Source: Planctomycetota bacterium
Lineage (GTDB): Bacteria > Planctomycetota > Planctomycetia > Pirellulales > JADFKK01
Assembly: GCA_022564995.1 (NCBI GenBank)
Contig: JADFKK010000013.1
Coordinates: 1-49,555, forward strand
Direction of reading: 5' to 3'
DNA length: 49,555 bases
Below, in pieces: positions 7,184 through 16,846 of this stretch. The position numbers and the translations under genes were made by a program. Each line of letters begins with the position of its first letter. Position 1 is the stretch's first letter. Below the pieces are notes generated by a model. That model was not told where the DNA came from. It saw only the letters and a program-made list of their open reading frames with translations, and searched no databases.

Positions 7184-10100
7184 ATGTCCGTTTTGAATCG
7201 ATTACGTCGTGCTACGCAAGCGGCGCTTCAGCTTGGCTCACGATCATCGCGGCGATTGAAACATCTCAAGGCGTCTGGGCAGGCGAGGTCGATCGAACGC
7301 CTCGAACCCCGCACGATGCTGGCGGCCGGGCCGCTGGTGACGGAGTTCATGGCGGTCAACCGTTCGACGCTGGCCGACGGCAACGGCGACTTTTCGGATT
7401 GGATTGAGATTCATAACCCCACCGCCGCGCCGATCAGCCTCGGCGGCTGGTATCTGACCGATGACGTCGACGACTTGACGCAGTGGCCGCTGCCGGCGGT
7501 TGAGATGGCGGCCGGCGAATATCTGGTCGTGTTTGCTTCGGGCCAGCTTGTCGATGATTTTGTCGACTCCAAGGGTTTCTTTCACACCAACTTCAAGCTC
7601 GACGGCGACGGTAACGGCGAAAGCGTGCTGCTCGTCGAGCCCGACGGCCGGACGTTCGACAATACGTTTCTCGACTATCCGTCGCAGGACGCCGACATCA
7701 GTTATGGAATCAGCATCGACGGCGTCAGCAAGACGTTGGTGACCTCGGTCGCCCCGCTTGCTTACCGCGTGCCTACCGCCGGCGAAAATGTGACCGCTTG
7801 GACCGCGGTCGGCTTCAACGCCGCCGGCTTTACGAATGAGCAAAGCCTCGACGGCGCGGGGCTGCTGATCGCAGAAGTCGACACGGGCGACGATAAGAAA
7901 TTCGTCGAGATACAAAACGTCTCGGCCGAGGCGATCGACACTTCCGGCTGGACAGTGGCCGTCAACAATCCGGCCGGCGGAGTCAACGGTGTGGTGGGCA
8001 CCGCGTGGAGCTTGCCCGCGTCGGTCGACGCGGCTGAGATTCTCTACCGCACCGATCAAATTGGCGACGAGTATTGGGGCAGCGCCATTCCGTGGCAGCT
8101 CGAAGGGCCGGGCTGGGCGATGATTGTCGACGACGCCGGCGCGGTGCGGGATTTTGTCGCCTGGGGATACACGGCCGCCGAGATCGATTCGATCAGCGTC
8201 GACGTCGGGGCGCATGCAAACATCACCCTCGCCGATCATTGGAGCGGAAACGGCGCCGAAGTCGGATCGTCCGGGGCGGCGGCCGGCGAGACCGTCACCG
8301 TCGGCCCGGGATCGGGTCTTGCCGGAGCGGGCAGCATCGACTCCGCCGGCGCTCGGCTTAATGTCGAGCCGTCGTTTGCTCAGACCTTGGCGGCGGGTAC
8401 CTACAACGTGCAAGATATCTCGTTCGCCTCCAGTTCAAACGGAGTCGGTCAACTGCGGGCGTTTCTGGCGGTATTGACCGGCGGCGGCCCGACCTACGAA
8501 ATCATTTGGGCCAGCGCCGCGACGACACCGGCTTCCGGCAGCACGATCCATACGGTTGCCTACGCGGGCGACGCCGAGCAGTTCACGCTCGACGCAGACG
8601 CCGACGTGTACGCCGGCGTTTGGCACGACGGCGCCGCGAAAGTGCGGTTCAGCGGCCTTTCCACGACCACCAACCACGACAGTACTCCTTCTATACCGAC
8701 AGCCGCCGGCCAGACGGTCTCGGGTTTCAGTCATCCCACCTTGAACGGTCGCACGTATGCCTATCACATCACGGTCGGCGCCGCGGTCGGCGCGACTTCA
8801 TTGCAGCGAGTCGGATTCATTGATGGCGATTCGGCGATTGACTTCGTCCGCAGCAACGCTCCGACCGTTGGCAGGCAGAACCCCGATTCCGCGCCGCTCT
8901 TTGGCGGCGTGGTGCCGACGACCGCGGGCATTGGATTCAGCGACGATCAGCCGTTGCTCGACGATTTGATTCAAACCGACGTTGCCGAGGCGATGCGGAG
9001 CGTCAATGCGTCGCTGTGGACCCGCTTCGAGTTTTCTTCCGATGGACTGGCCGGGTTCGACGAACTGACGCTCAGCGTGCGCTACGATGACGGGTTCGTC
9101 GCGTATTTGGACGGCGTCGAGGTGGCTCGCATGAACGCGCCCGAGGCGTTGGCCTACAACTCAGCCGCGACCGCCAGCCGCACCGACTCGGCGGCGGGCG
9201 TCTTCGACGACTTCGACCTGAGCGATGAGCTGCCGCGGCTCACTCGCGGAGCGCACGTGCTGGCGGTTCATGTTTTGAACGCTAGCGCGGCCGACGGCGA
9301 TCTGCTGTTCCAGCCAACTCTGATCGCCTCGGCCGACACCTTCGGGCAATTCTTCGACGACGCCACGCCGGGAGAGGCCAGCACGGCGGCGGGCTTTAAC
9401 GAAGTGGGCGACACGACGTTCAGCGTCGATCGCGGATTTTACGACGCGCCGTTCGACGTGGAAATCACCAGCAGCACACCCAATGCGACGATCGTCTACA
9501 CGCTCGACGGCAGCGAGCCGACGGTCAATTCCGCTGGCGCAATCACCAACGGCACGCAGTACACCGCACCGCTGAACATCAATCGGACAACGACGCTACG
9601 CGCCATGGCTGCTCGCGTGGGGCTGCGTTCGACCAATGTCGACACGCAGACGTATCTGTTCGTTGACGACATAGTCACCCAAACGCGCCAATCGATCATC
9701 GCGGCCGGATTTCCGTCGAGCTGGGGCGGCCGAGGAAGTGCCGATTACGGACTCGACCCCGACGTGATCGGGCCGAACGATCGATTTGGCGGTGTCTATG
9801 CGGAAAGCATCCGCGACGACCTCAAGTCGCTGCCGACGCTGTCGATCGTGATGAATCGCAACGATGTGTTCGGCAGCAACGGGATCTATTCGAATATCCA
9901 GGCTCGCGGCGTAGGATCGGAACGAGCCACCTCGGTGGAATTGATCTATCCCGACGGCCGCAAGGGCTTTCAAATCAACGCGGGGATTCGCCCCCACGGC
10001 GGCGCCTCGCGCAGCCTGTCGCGCAAGAACTCGCTCCGCCTGTTGTTCAAAGAAGAGTACGGGCCCACCAAGCTCGACTTTCCGTTGTTTGGCGACGGCG

Positions 10101-13100
10101 TCGACCGCTTCGACACCATCGTCGTGCGGCCGACCTTCAACGACGGCTGGGGCTGGAGCGGTGCCGGCGGCGACCCGCTGTTCGCCCGCGACGAGTGGCA
10201 CCGGCAGACGCAGGCGGCGATGGGGAGCACCGCGTCGCGAGGCATCTTTGTGCATCTCTACATCAACGGGCTTTACTGGGGCCTTTATAATCCGATCGAG
10301 CGCGCCGACGCTTCGTTCTCAGCGCAGCATCTGGGCGGTGACAAGACCGAGTGGGACGCGATCAATCACCACGGCACGGTCGACGGCAGCAGCGCGGCCT
10401 GGAACACGATGAGATCGTTGGCAGCGGCCGTGGGAAGTGCGTCGGGGGCCGCCGCCAAGTGGGACGCATATCAGCGGATTCAGGGCAACGATTCCAACGG
10501 TAACAACGATCCGCGGCGAGAGAATTATCTCGACGTGGAAAATTACATCGACTACTTGTTGCTCAGCTTCTACAGTGGCAACAACGACTGGCCGGGCAAT
10601 AATTGGTACGCCTCGCGCCGCCGCGGACCCGAGAGCGAAGGCTTTCAGTTCTTCGCCTGGGACAGCGAAATATCGATGACCCTGAGCGGTCGGACCAACA
10701 TCTTCGACAATCGCACCGGCCAAATCGGCGGCGTCACCGTGGCCTATGGATCGCTGCGGAGTTATTCTGAGTTCCGGCTCGCGTTTGCCGATCGCGTTCA
10801 CAAGCACATGTTCAACGGCGGCGCGCTGTATGTCGATCCCGACAATCCCGAATGGGACCCCGACCATCCGGAGCGCAATCTGCCGGCCGCCCGCATGGTC
10901 AAAATCACCGACGAGATCCGCGACGCCGTCGTGGCCGAGTCGGCCCGCTGGGGAGACATGCACCGCTCAACTCCCTATACTCGCAACGCCGAGTGGGAGC
11001 GCGAGCTGACCGAGTTGCTGGTCGATACGCCGGGCAATTCGCAGGACGGATTCTTCACCGTCCGCTGGGGAATCGCCCTGGGCCATCTTCGCGGGGCCGG
11101 GCTTTATCCGGCAACCGCGGCGCCCGAGTTTGAAATCGGCGGCGTGCGGCAACATGGCGGCAGCATCACGCCGGGCGACCGGCTCTCGTTCCAGAATACA
11201 AACGCGGGCGGAGCCGGAACGGTTTATTACACCCTCGACGGATCCGACCCGAGGCTGCCGCTGGGAGCGGTCAACGATACGGCGCTAACGCTGGCGACGG
11301 GCGGGTCGATCCCGATTGGTGAAAGCCTGACGATTAAGGCCCGCATTCTCCGCAACGGAGACTGGAGCGCGCTCAGCGAGGCAACTTTTCTGAGCGCCCC
11401 GCCGACTCTGACAATCAGCGAGCTGCATTACAATCCGGCCGATCCGCCCGAGGGTCAGGCCGGAAATAACGACGATTTTGAATTCATTGAGGTGTTCAAC
11501 TACGGCGTGGTGCCGGTCGAGTTGGACGGCGTGCGGCTGACGAACGGCGTTGACTTTGATTTTTCCGGCAGCGTCGTGGCCAGCCTCGCTGCGGGCGAGT
11601 ATGCCGTGGTGGTGCGGGATCTGGCCGCCTTCTCGTCGCGCTACGACACGGCCGGGATGACGATCATCGGCGAATATCTCACTTCGGGCAACAGGCTGAG
11701 TAATGCGGGCGAAAAAATCGAACTGGTAGATGCGTTTGGTCAGACGATCAGCAAGTTCCGCTACAAAGACGGTTGGTACAACTTGACCGACGGCGAGGGT
11801 TTTTCGCTTTCGCAGATCGACCCCAGCGACGTGGATGCCGACTTGGGCGAGTCGGCGGCCTGGCGGCCCAGCAGCGATTTTGGCGGATCGCCCGGCCGCG
11901 GCGATTCATTCTCCGTGCCGGCGCCGGGGGCCGTCGTGGTCAACGAAGTGCTGGCCAACAGCAACGCGCCGCTCGGCGATTGGATCGAACTGCTCAACAC
12001 AACCGATGCAGCGATCAACATCGGCGGTTGGTTTCTCAGCAATGATCGTCTCGAGCCAAACAAATACGAAATCCCAATCGGCACCACACTCCCCGCTGGC
12101 GGATTAGCCACCTTCACCGAAACACAACATTTCGGCGCATCCTTCACGCTAAGCGAACTCGGCGACGACGTAATCGTCCAAGCAGCTTCCGGCGGCGCGC
12201 TGCTCGGTTTTCGTGCTCGCGAAGATTTCGACGGCAGCGACCAAGGCGTTACGTTCGGACGTTTCATCAAAACAACCGGCGGAAAAGACTTCGTCGCATT
12301 GCAGAGCGCAACTTTCGGAACCGCGAACGCCCCGCCGCTCGTCGGTCCGGTCGTCATTCACGAGGTCATGTACAACCCAGGCGATGACAACAACGCCGGC
12401 AGCGAATTTGTCGAGTTGATGAACATCAGCGGCGCGCCGGTCTCGCTCGATGGTTGGAATTTCGACGCAATCGGTTACGTGTTCGGTTCCGACGTCGTGA
12501 TTGAGCCGGGCGGCTTGGTCGTCGTCGTGCCGCTCGCGCCGGCCGAGTTTCGTGCGACGCATAACGTGCCGGACGAAGCGCAAGTGTTCGGTCCGTATCT
12601 CGGCGCGCTAGACAACGCCGGCGAAAGCCTGCGGCTGAACAAGCCGGGCGATCCGGTCGGCGAATTGATCCCCTCGATCATGGTCGATCGGGTCAGTTAC
12701 CGCGACAAGCTGCCCTGGCCGGTCGAGGCCGACGGGACGGGGGTCGCCCTGCAACGCATCGCGCCCGACGGCTACGGTAACGAACCGACCAACTGGGGCA
12801 TTACCTTGCCGGGCGGCACTCCGGGCGATTTTGTCATTCTGCCGACCGTCGTCGAAGTGCTCATCAGCGGCAGCGGCTGGTCAGCGGCCATGCTCGAACG
12901 GCTCAGCGCAGCCGGCAGCGGCGACGGCGGCTTTTCGATTCCGGCCGGCGCCGATCAATTGCAATCGCTGGCTTGGGTCGGCATCGACCGGATCAGTATT
13001 CGTTTCAGCGAATCGGTCGACGTGACATCCGGCGATCTGCGCGTGGCCGGCGCCAACGTCAGCCGCTACGACGTGGTCGATTTCAGCTACGACCGGCCCA

Positions 13101-13729
13101 GCTTGACCGCTAGTTGGACACTCGGCCAGCCGATCCGTAGCGACAAGCTGCTGATCGAGTTGAGCGCCGCCGTGCGCGATCAGTCGGGCTTGCCGCTCGA
13201 TGGGAATTGGGTCGATGAGACCAGCAGCTTCCCCTCGGGCAACGGTGTGATCGACGGCGACGGTAACAACGACGATGCGTTTCGGTTTCGTTTCAACGTC
13301 GTCGCCGGCGACGTGACGGGTGACGGGCGAGTCGATCGGGCCGATCTGGTAGATTTGATTCACTCGCTCGGCGATCGTAGCACCAGTCCCGATTCGCTGC
13401 GGCACGATCTGAACGGCGATGGTCTCCTCGACGTGGCCGATCTAAGAGCGGCGCTGTCGCGCATCGGCAGCCGATTGCCCAGCGGCGCGCCCGTGCAGCC
13501 GGGATCGATCGCGCCGCGGGCGGCGGTGGATGTGCTGTTCGAGCGGCTCGGCGCGGCGTCGCCGGCCGCGATTCCGCAGAGTGTCGCGGCGAGGGCTTCG
13601 TTCGATCGCGACGATCGGCCGTTGCGCGAGGAAACCCCCGCTTTCCGGCGGAGGCTGGGAGGATCGCGTGGGCGAAGCGTCAGCAGCGCCGAGTTGCAGC
13701 ATCTACGATTAACCGATGAGAATCAATGA
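7184..13729 (+). CDS. Giant CotH / lamin-tail / dockerin surface protein
   Basis: The 2181-residue protein has an Arg-rich start and the planctomycete sorting motif IERLEPRTMLAAGP (about residues 37-50). Domains in order: two lamin-tail-like modules (about 50-140 and 225-330), a chitobiase/HEX C-terminal-like module (YTLDGSEPT, about 745-825), a CotH-kinase-type domain (about 880-1200, with YSGNNDWPGNNWY and FAWDSEISM supplying its acidic motif residues), a second YYTLDGSDP module (about 1330-1400), three more lamin-tail modules (about 1405-1880) and a dockerin-like EF pair (DVTGDGRVDRADL and DLNGDGLLDVADL, about 2045-2095). CotH-type kinases phosphorylate secreted proteins; here the domain may act on, or just be part of, the cell envelope. 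The start is ATG 7184. Codon use in about 12050-12320 is richer in A-ending codons than the rest, suggesting an imported module. Confidence 0.9.
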   Translation: MSVLNRLRRATQAALQLGSRSSRRLKHLKASGQARSIERLEPRTMLAAGPLVTEFMAVNRSTLADGNGDFSDWIEIHNPTAAPISLGGWYLTDDVDDLTQWPLPAVEMAAGEYLVVFASGQLVDDFVDSKGFFHTNFKLDGDGNGESVLLVEPDGRTFDNTFLDYPSQDADISYGISIDGVSKTLVTSVAPLAYRVPTAGENVTAWTAVGFNAAGFTNEQSLDGAGLLIAEVDTGDDKKFVEIQNVSAEAIDTSGWTVAVNNPAGGVNGVVGTAWSLPASVDAAEILYRTDQIGDEYWGSAIPWQLEGPGWAMIVDDAGAVRDFVAWGYTAAEIDSISVDVGAHANITLADHWSGNGAEVGSSGAAAGETVTVGPGSGLAGAGSIDSAGARLNVEPSFAQTLAAGTYNVQDISFASSSNGVGQLRAFLAVLTGGGPTYEIIWASAATTPASGSTIHTVAYAGDAEQFTLDADADVYAGVWHDGAAKVRFSGLSTTTNHDSTPSIPTAAGQTVSGFSHPTLNGRTYAYHITVGAAVGATSLQRVGFIDGDSAIDFVRSNAPTVGRQNPDSAPLFGGVVPTTAGIGFSDDQPLLDDLIQTDVAEAMRSVNASLWTRFEFSSDGLAGFDELTLSVRYDDGFVAYLDGVEVARMNAPEALAYNSAATASRTDSAAGVFDDFDLSDELPRLTRGAHVLAVHVLNASAADGDLLFQPTLIASADTFGQFFDDATPGEASTAAGFNEVGDTTFSVDRGFYDAPFDVEITSSTPNATIVYTLDGSEPTVNSAGAITNGTQYTAPLNINRTTTLRAMAARVGLRSTNVDTQTYLFVDDIVTQTRQSIIAAGFPSSWGGRGSADYGLDPDVIGPNDRFGGVYAESIRDDLKSLPTLSIVMNRNDVFGSNGIYSNIQARGVGSERATSVELIYPDGRKGFQINAGIRPHGGASRSLSRKNSLRLLFKEEYGPTKLDFPLFGDGVDRFDTIVVRPTFNDGWGWSGAGGDPLFARDEWHRQTQAAMGSTASRGIFVHLYINGLYWGLYNPIERADASFSAQHLGGDKTEWDAINHHGTVDGSSAAWNTMRSLAAAVGSASGAAAKWDAYQRIQGNDSNGNNDPRRENYLDVENYIDYLLLSFYSGNNDWPGNNWYASRRRGPESEGFQFFAWDSEISMTLSGRTNIFDNRTGQIGGVTVAYGSLRSYSEFRLAFADRVHKHMFNGGALYVDPDNPEWDPDHPERNLPAARMVKITDEIRDAVVAESARWGDMHRSTPYTRNAEWERELTELLVDTPGNSQDGFFTVRWGIALGHLRGAGLYPATAAPEFEIGGVRQHGGSITPGDRLSFQNTNAGGAGTVYYTLDGSDPRLPLGAVNDTALTLATGGSIPIGESLTIKARILRNGDWSALSEATFLSAPPTLTISELHYNPADPPEGQAGNNDDFEFIEVFNYGVVPVELDGVRLTNGVDFDFSGSVVASLAAGEYAVVVRDLAAFSSRYDTAGMTIIGEYLTSGNRLSNAGEKIELVDAFGQTISKFRYKDGWYNLTDGEGFSLSQIDPSDVDADLGESAAWRPSSDFGGSPGRGDSFSVPAPGAVVVNEVLANSNAPLGDWIELLNTTDAAINIGGWFLSNDRLEPNKYEIPIGTTLPAGGLATFTETQHFGASFTLSELGDDVIVQAASGGALLGFRAREDFDGSDQGVTFGRFIKTTGGKDFVALQSATFGTANAPPLVGPVVIHEVMYNPGDDNNAGSEFVELMNISGAPVSLDGWNFDAIGYVFGSDVVIEPGGLVVVVPLAPAEFRATHNVPDEAQVFGPYLGALDNAGESLRLNKPGDPVGELIPSIMVDRVSYRDKLPWPVEADGTGVALQRIAPDGYGNEPTNWGITLPGGTPGDFVILPTVVEVLISGSGWSAAMLERLSAAGSGDGGFSIPAGADQLQSLAWVGIDRISIRFSESVDVTSGDLRVAGANVSRYDVVDFSYDRPSLTASWTLGQPIRSDKLLIELSAAVRDQSGLPLDGNWVDETSSFPSGNGVIDGDGNNDDAFRFRFNVVAGDVTGDGRVDRADLVDLIHSLGDRSTSPDSLRHDLNGDGLLDVADLRAALSRIGSRLPSGAPVQPGSIAPRAAVDVLFERLGAASPAAIPQSVAARASFDRDDRPLREETPAFRRRLGGSRGRSVSSAELQHLRLTDENQ

Positions 13730-14045
13730 CGATCTGCGGCTGGTGGCTGAATGCTTCGAGATCACCGATCTCTCGCTGGAGCAGACCAAGATCAGCGATG
13801 CCGGATTGGCCCATCTTCGCGGGCTGCCCAAGCTCCAGTGGCTCAATCTGTATCGCTGCGAAATCGGCGACGAAGGATTAAAACATCTCAAAACAATCGA
13901 CCGCCTGCAACATTTGCCCCTCGGCGAAACGAAAGTCACGGGCGTCGGGCTGGCTCATCTGCAAGACATGCGGCAATTGGTTTACCTCGGCCTGCGCGGC
14001 AACAGTATGCAGCAGCCCGCCCCGGAAAACTCAATGTCCAACTGA
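13716..14045 (+). CDS. Short leucine-rich-repeat protein, probable remnant
   Basis: The 109-residue frame starts at ATG 13716, overlapping the last codons of the CotH gene by 14 bp. It contains about four planctomycete-type LRRs: ISDAGLAHLRGLPKLQWLNL, IGDEGLKHLKTIDRLQHLPL, VTGVGLAHLQDMRQLVYLGL and a partial N-terminal one (ITDLSLEQTK). It has no signal peptide and no N-cap, while family members are usually several hundred residues, so it may be the 3' end of a larger LRR gene left by rearrangement. Alternatively it is a small cytoplasmic LRR protein translationally coupled to the gene before it. LRR identity is firm; being functional is doubtful. Confidence 0.65.
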   Translation: MRINDDLRLVAECFEITDLSLEQTKISDAGLAHLRGLPKLQWLNLYRCEIGDEGLKHLKTIDRLQHLPLGETKVTGVGLAHLQDMRQLVYLGLRGNSMQQPAPENSMSN

Positions 14046-14242
14046 AGCAAAACAATAGCATGGCTTGAAGCGAACTGCTTGTCTAAATTGCCAGGGCGAC
14101 ACGAACTACGATCACACGACAAAGGCAATCGGGGACGGCGCGGTTTGACCAGATACCGCTAATGAGCTAGAGCGCGCGTGTCGATACTACACCTTGTACG
14201 GGAAGGTGCAGTCAATGGCTGAGGCAACCGGGGGGGTGCTGT

Positions 14243-16003
14243 ATGCGAAACGACACAAATCTATGCGGGTCGGGTGGACTTTTCCGCTATGGCAGGCTGC
14301 TCGGCCTGTTCGGAGTGCTGGGCATCAGCGGGGTGCTGCTGGCCCAAGAAGCCGCCAAGCCGACGATCAGCGGCTTCACGTCTCCACGGAAAATGACGCC
14401 TCAGAAGGCGCCGAAGACGGAGCAGCAGGTGGAGAGCTTCATCGACGGCCTCGGCGCCCTCGATGGTATGTTTGAAGTGCGCGTCCGCCAGGGTCGATTG
14501 ATTACGCTCAAAGAAGACATCGCCGTCGCCGGAAAGCCGAGTCCGCATATCGCCGTGGGAGATCCCAGCGTTATCGACTTTGAAATCGTCGGGCCGCGTC
14601 ACATTCGTGTCACTGGCCGGCGAATTGGTATCACCGACTTGTCGATCTTAACCGCCGATCGCCAGGCGTACGCTTTTGAAGTCCAAGTGGTTGCCGATTT
14701 GGACCTTCTGCGGGCCAGGTTGCGAGAGAGTTTTCCCGATGCGCTGCTGAAGCTGGCGCAGATTCGCGATCACATCGTTGTCGAAGGTCAGGCCCGCGAC
14801 AGCCGTCAGGTAGCCCAGATCATCAAGATGATCAAGGCCGATCTGCTCTCGATCCAAGCTGTCCAGGCGACCAAGATCAGGGAAAAGAAGCAAGATCGCG
14901 ATCGCGAGCCGAAGCGTGATAAGACCGATGAGCCTAAGGACGGCGAAGACGACATGATGGGAGGTGAGGTGGAGTCCGATGATCTTGAAAAGCCCGACAT
15001 CGATGTGATAATACCTGCGCCCGAGGTGATCAACCTGATCCGCGTGCCGGGCCCGCAGCAGGTGATGCTGAAGGTTCAGATCGCCGAATTGAACCGCACG
15101 TCGCTGCGGGAACTCGGCTCGAGCTTCCTGTTTCAGGACGGATCGAGCGGCTTTGGAAGCAAAATCGGCGGCGCGACTCCGGGCATTGTGGCGGGCGATA
15201 GCGTGGCGACATTTGCCGGTTTGCTGAATCCGATTGGTGCCGGCACGACCGCCTTCGGTGTGTTCAACAACGGTAATTTCAGCTTTTTCCTGAACGCGCT
15301 GCGGCGAAACCAGGTGCTCAAAATCCTCGCCGAGCCGAATCTGGTCGTCATGAACGGCCACGAAGCGAGCTTTCTGGCCGGCGGTGAATTCCCCGTTCCC
15401 GTTCCCCAATCCGGCACCGGTAACGCGACGACGATTACCATTGAGTACAAAAAATTCGGCGTGAGCCTTAGATTTAGGCCGATTATCATCGACGGCGAGA
15501 CGATTCGGCTGTCGGTCTCGTCCGAAGTTAGTTCCATCGACGAAGCGTTGGGTATCGTGATACAAGGATTTCAAGTGCCCGCGTTGAGCACTCGGCAGGT
15601 CGACACCGTCGTGGAACTCAAAGAAGGCCAGACGCTGGCGATCGCCGGACTGTTACAGGTGGAATTGGCGGGCAACACCGACCGAATCCCCGGGCTTGGC
15701 GATCTGCCTTACATTGGCGCGATGTTCAGCAATAACTCGAGCAAAACGGTTGAGAAAGAGTTGATCGTGATGATCACTCCGTATCTGGTTGAGCCGATGA
15801 AAGCCGAAGAGGTGCCGGCGCTGCCGGGCGACGAACTGCAATCGCCGGACGATTTCGAGCTTTTCTTCCTGGGCCGCATTGAGGGCCGGACCGGGCACGA
15901 GTTTCGAGCCACCTCAAGCTGGGATCGCGCCCGGGGAGTTTCCCATCGACTGAAGCTCGACGATACCTACCTGGCCGGGCCTCACGGTTATTCGGAGTAT
16001 TAA
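14243..16003 (+). CDS. cpaC: Tad pilus secretin CpaC/RcpA
   Basis: The 586-residue protein forms the outer-membrane channel of the Flp pilus. It has a signal peptide (hydrophobic stretch LLGLFGVLGISGVLLAQ, about residues 19-35), a pilus-secretin N-terminal domain (about 78-150: KEDIAVAGKPSPHIAVGDPS, ITDLSI), a BON-like domain (about 153-195), a charged linker (about 205-255) and the secretin core (about 265-520), with VMLKVQIAEL, LAEPNLVVMNGHEASFLAGG and the final IPGLGDLPYIGAMFS followed by ELIVMITPYLVEP. It lacks the S-domain of type II systems. The start is ATG 14243, preceded by a G7 run rather than a clear Shine-Dalgarno. It opens the Tad locus. After the secretin core about 60 residues extend the C-terminus, unlike canonical RcpA. 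Confidence 0.95.
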   Translation: MRNDTNLCGSGGLFRYGRLLGLFGVLGISGVLLAQEAAKPTISGFTSPRKMTPQKAPKTEQQVESFIDGLGALDGMFEVRVRQGRLITLKEDIAVAGKPSPHIAVGDPSVIDFEIVGPRHIRVTGRRIGITDLSILTADRQAYAFEVQVVADLDLLRARLRESFPDALLKLAQIRDHIVVEGQARDSRQVAQIIKMIKADLLSIQAVQATKIREKKQDRDREPKRDKTDEPKDGEDDMMGGEVESDDLEKPDIDVIIPAPEVINLIRVPGPQQVMLKVQIAELNRTSLRELGSSFLFQDGSSGFGSKIGGATPGIVAGDSVATFAGLLNPIGAGTTAFGVFNNGNFSFFLNALRRNQVLKILAEPNLVVMNGHEASFLAGGEFPVPVPQSGTGNATTITIEYKKFGVSLRFRPIIIDGETIRLSVSSEVSSIDEALGIVIQGFQVPALSTRQVDTVVELKEGQTLAIAGLLQVELAGNTDRIPGLGDLPYIGAMFSNNSSKTVEKELIVMITPYLVEPMKAEEVPALPGDELQSPDDFELFFLGRIEGRTGHEFRATSSWDRARGVSHRLKLDDTYLAGPHGYSEY

Positions 16004-16019
16004 CAGTAACACACAAGTG

Positions 16020-16102
16020 CGAAGCGTAAGCGAGGGAATTGAGAGCGAGGGAAGCGATAGTGAAGGTAGCACGCGAGTTGCTGCTTCCTCGCTTACGCTT
16101 CG
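16020..16102. repeat. Inverted repeat between cpaC and the next gene
   Basis: CGAAGCGTAAGCGAGG (16020-16035) and its exact complement (16087-16102) flank 51 bp that hold a degenerate repeat of the same GCGAGGGAA unit. The element begins 16 bp after the cpaC stop. Directly downstream is ACGCTTCGGGTTAGGAT (16095-16111), shared with 6784-6800. It may form a long hairpin that ends or stabilises the cpaC message. Confidence 0.8.
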
Positions 16103-16166
16103 GGTTAGGATGTATGCCCACGAGCATCGCCAGCGAAGGCACCGCGGAAAGGATGAGTTGACGATC

Positions 16167-16754
16167 ATGACGAAATCGCTATTTCGAGTTTCTTTGATGG
16201 CGTTAGCCGTGATAACGGCCCACGTTGAAATCCGCGCGACGGCCCAGGACAAGGCCGCCTGTAGCCATGGGTGCGGCGCGACCGAGGGAAATTGCCGATG
16301 CGGCAATCGAGGGCGCGTGAAGCTGCCCTACCGCCACTGCGACATACCGTTCGGCGCGTCGCTCAATGCGATATTGCAAGTCCAAAGAAACCGCGGTACG
16401 GCGGCCAGCACGGTGCTTTATCATTTCGACTTCAACGCCGACGACACGCTCAGCGGCGGGGGCACGCGGCGCCTGGCCCGCATTGCCGGCTCGCTACAAT
16501 ACCACCCGTATCCCATTATTATTCAGTCCGTGGCCAGCGGTGCGGCGCACGATGCGGCCCGCAAGAAAGCCGTATTGCAGGCCTTGAAGAATCACTCCTT
16601 TCCCGTTCCCGACGAGCGCGTCGTGACCGGCCGGCCGCCGGCCCGAGGATTGCACGGTCTTGATGCCGTACTGGTCCATGAGAAGATGCTAACCCTCGAA
16701 GCCGCTTCAGGTGGCGGCGGCGGGGGAGTCTCTTTGACGACACCGAGCCGATGA
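16167..16754 (+). CDS. Cys-rich secreted protein in the cpaD position of the Tad locus
   Basis: The 195-residue product has a signal peptide (MTKSLFRVSLMALAVITAHV, cleavage about residue 26), then a cysteine cluster CSHGCGATEGNCRCGNRG (about 32-49) plus a further Cys (five in about 26 residues). A domain with VLYHFDFNADDTLSGGGTR (about 89-107) follows and ends in a poly-Gly tail. The HFDFN...L...RLARIA pattern recalls OmpA-C-like and CpaD proteins, which assist the secretin in the periplasm; the identity is uncertain. It sits between the secretin and TadD-type TPR gene, where cpaD/rcpB is expected. The start is ATG 16167, chosen because the signal peptide begins there; upstream in-frame sequence is repeat DNA. 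It could be a planctomycete replacement of CpaD. Confidence 0.6.
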   Translation: MTKSLFRVSLMALAVITAHVEIRATAQDKAACSHGCGATEGNCRCGNRGRVKLPYRHCDIPFGASLNAILQVQRNRGTAASTVLYHFDFNADDTLSGGGTRRLARIAGSLQYHPYPIIIQSVASGAAHDAARKKAVLQALKNHSFPVPDERVVTGRPPARGLHGLDAVLVHEKMLTLEAASGGGGGGVSLTTPSR

Positions 16755-16846
16755 TGTGACCCAATCCACTCCTCCGTCGCTGCCATTTGAGGCACGATGC
16801 CTTGATCGCCGGAGCGAGAGTCGAAACAACATGGATGTATGACAAG

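Noticed and set aside
7244..8413. A 389-residue minus-strand frame inside the CotH gene
   Set aside because: It is opposite a domain-rich gene, has no family match and repeats the complement codon pattern of high-GC genes.
14648..15574. A 308-residue minus-strand frame over the secretin
   Set aside because: It is the shadow of a clear secretin core on the other strand.
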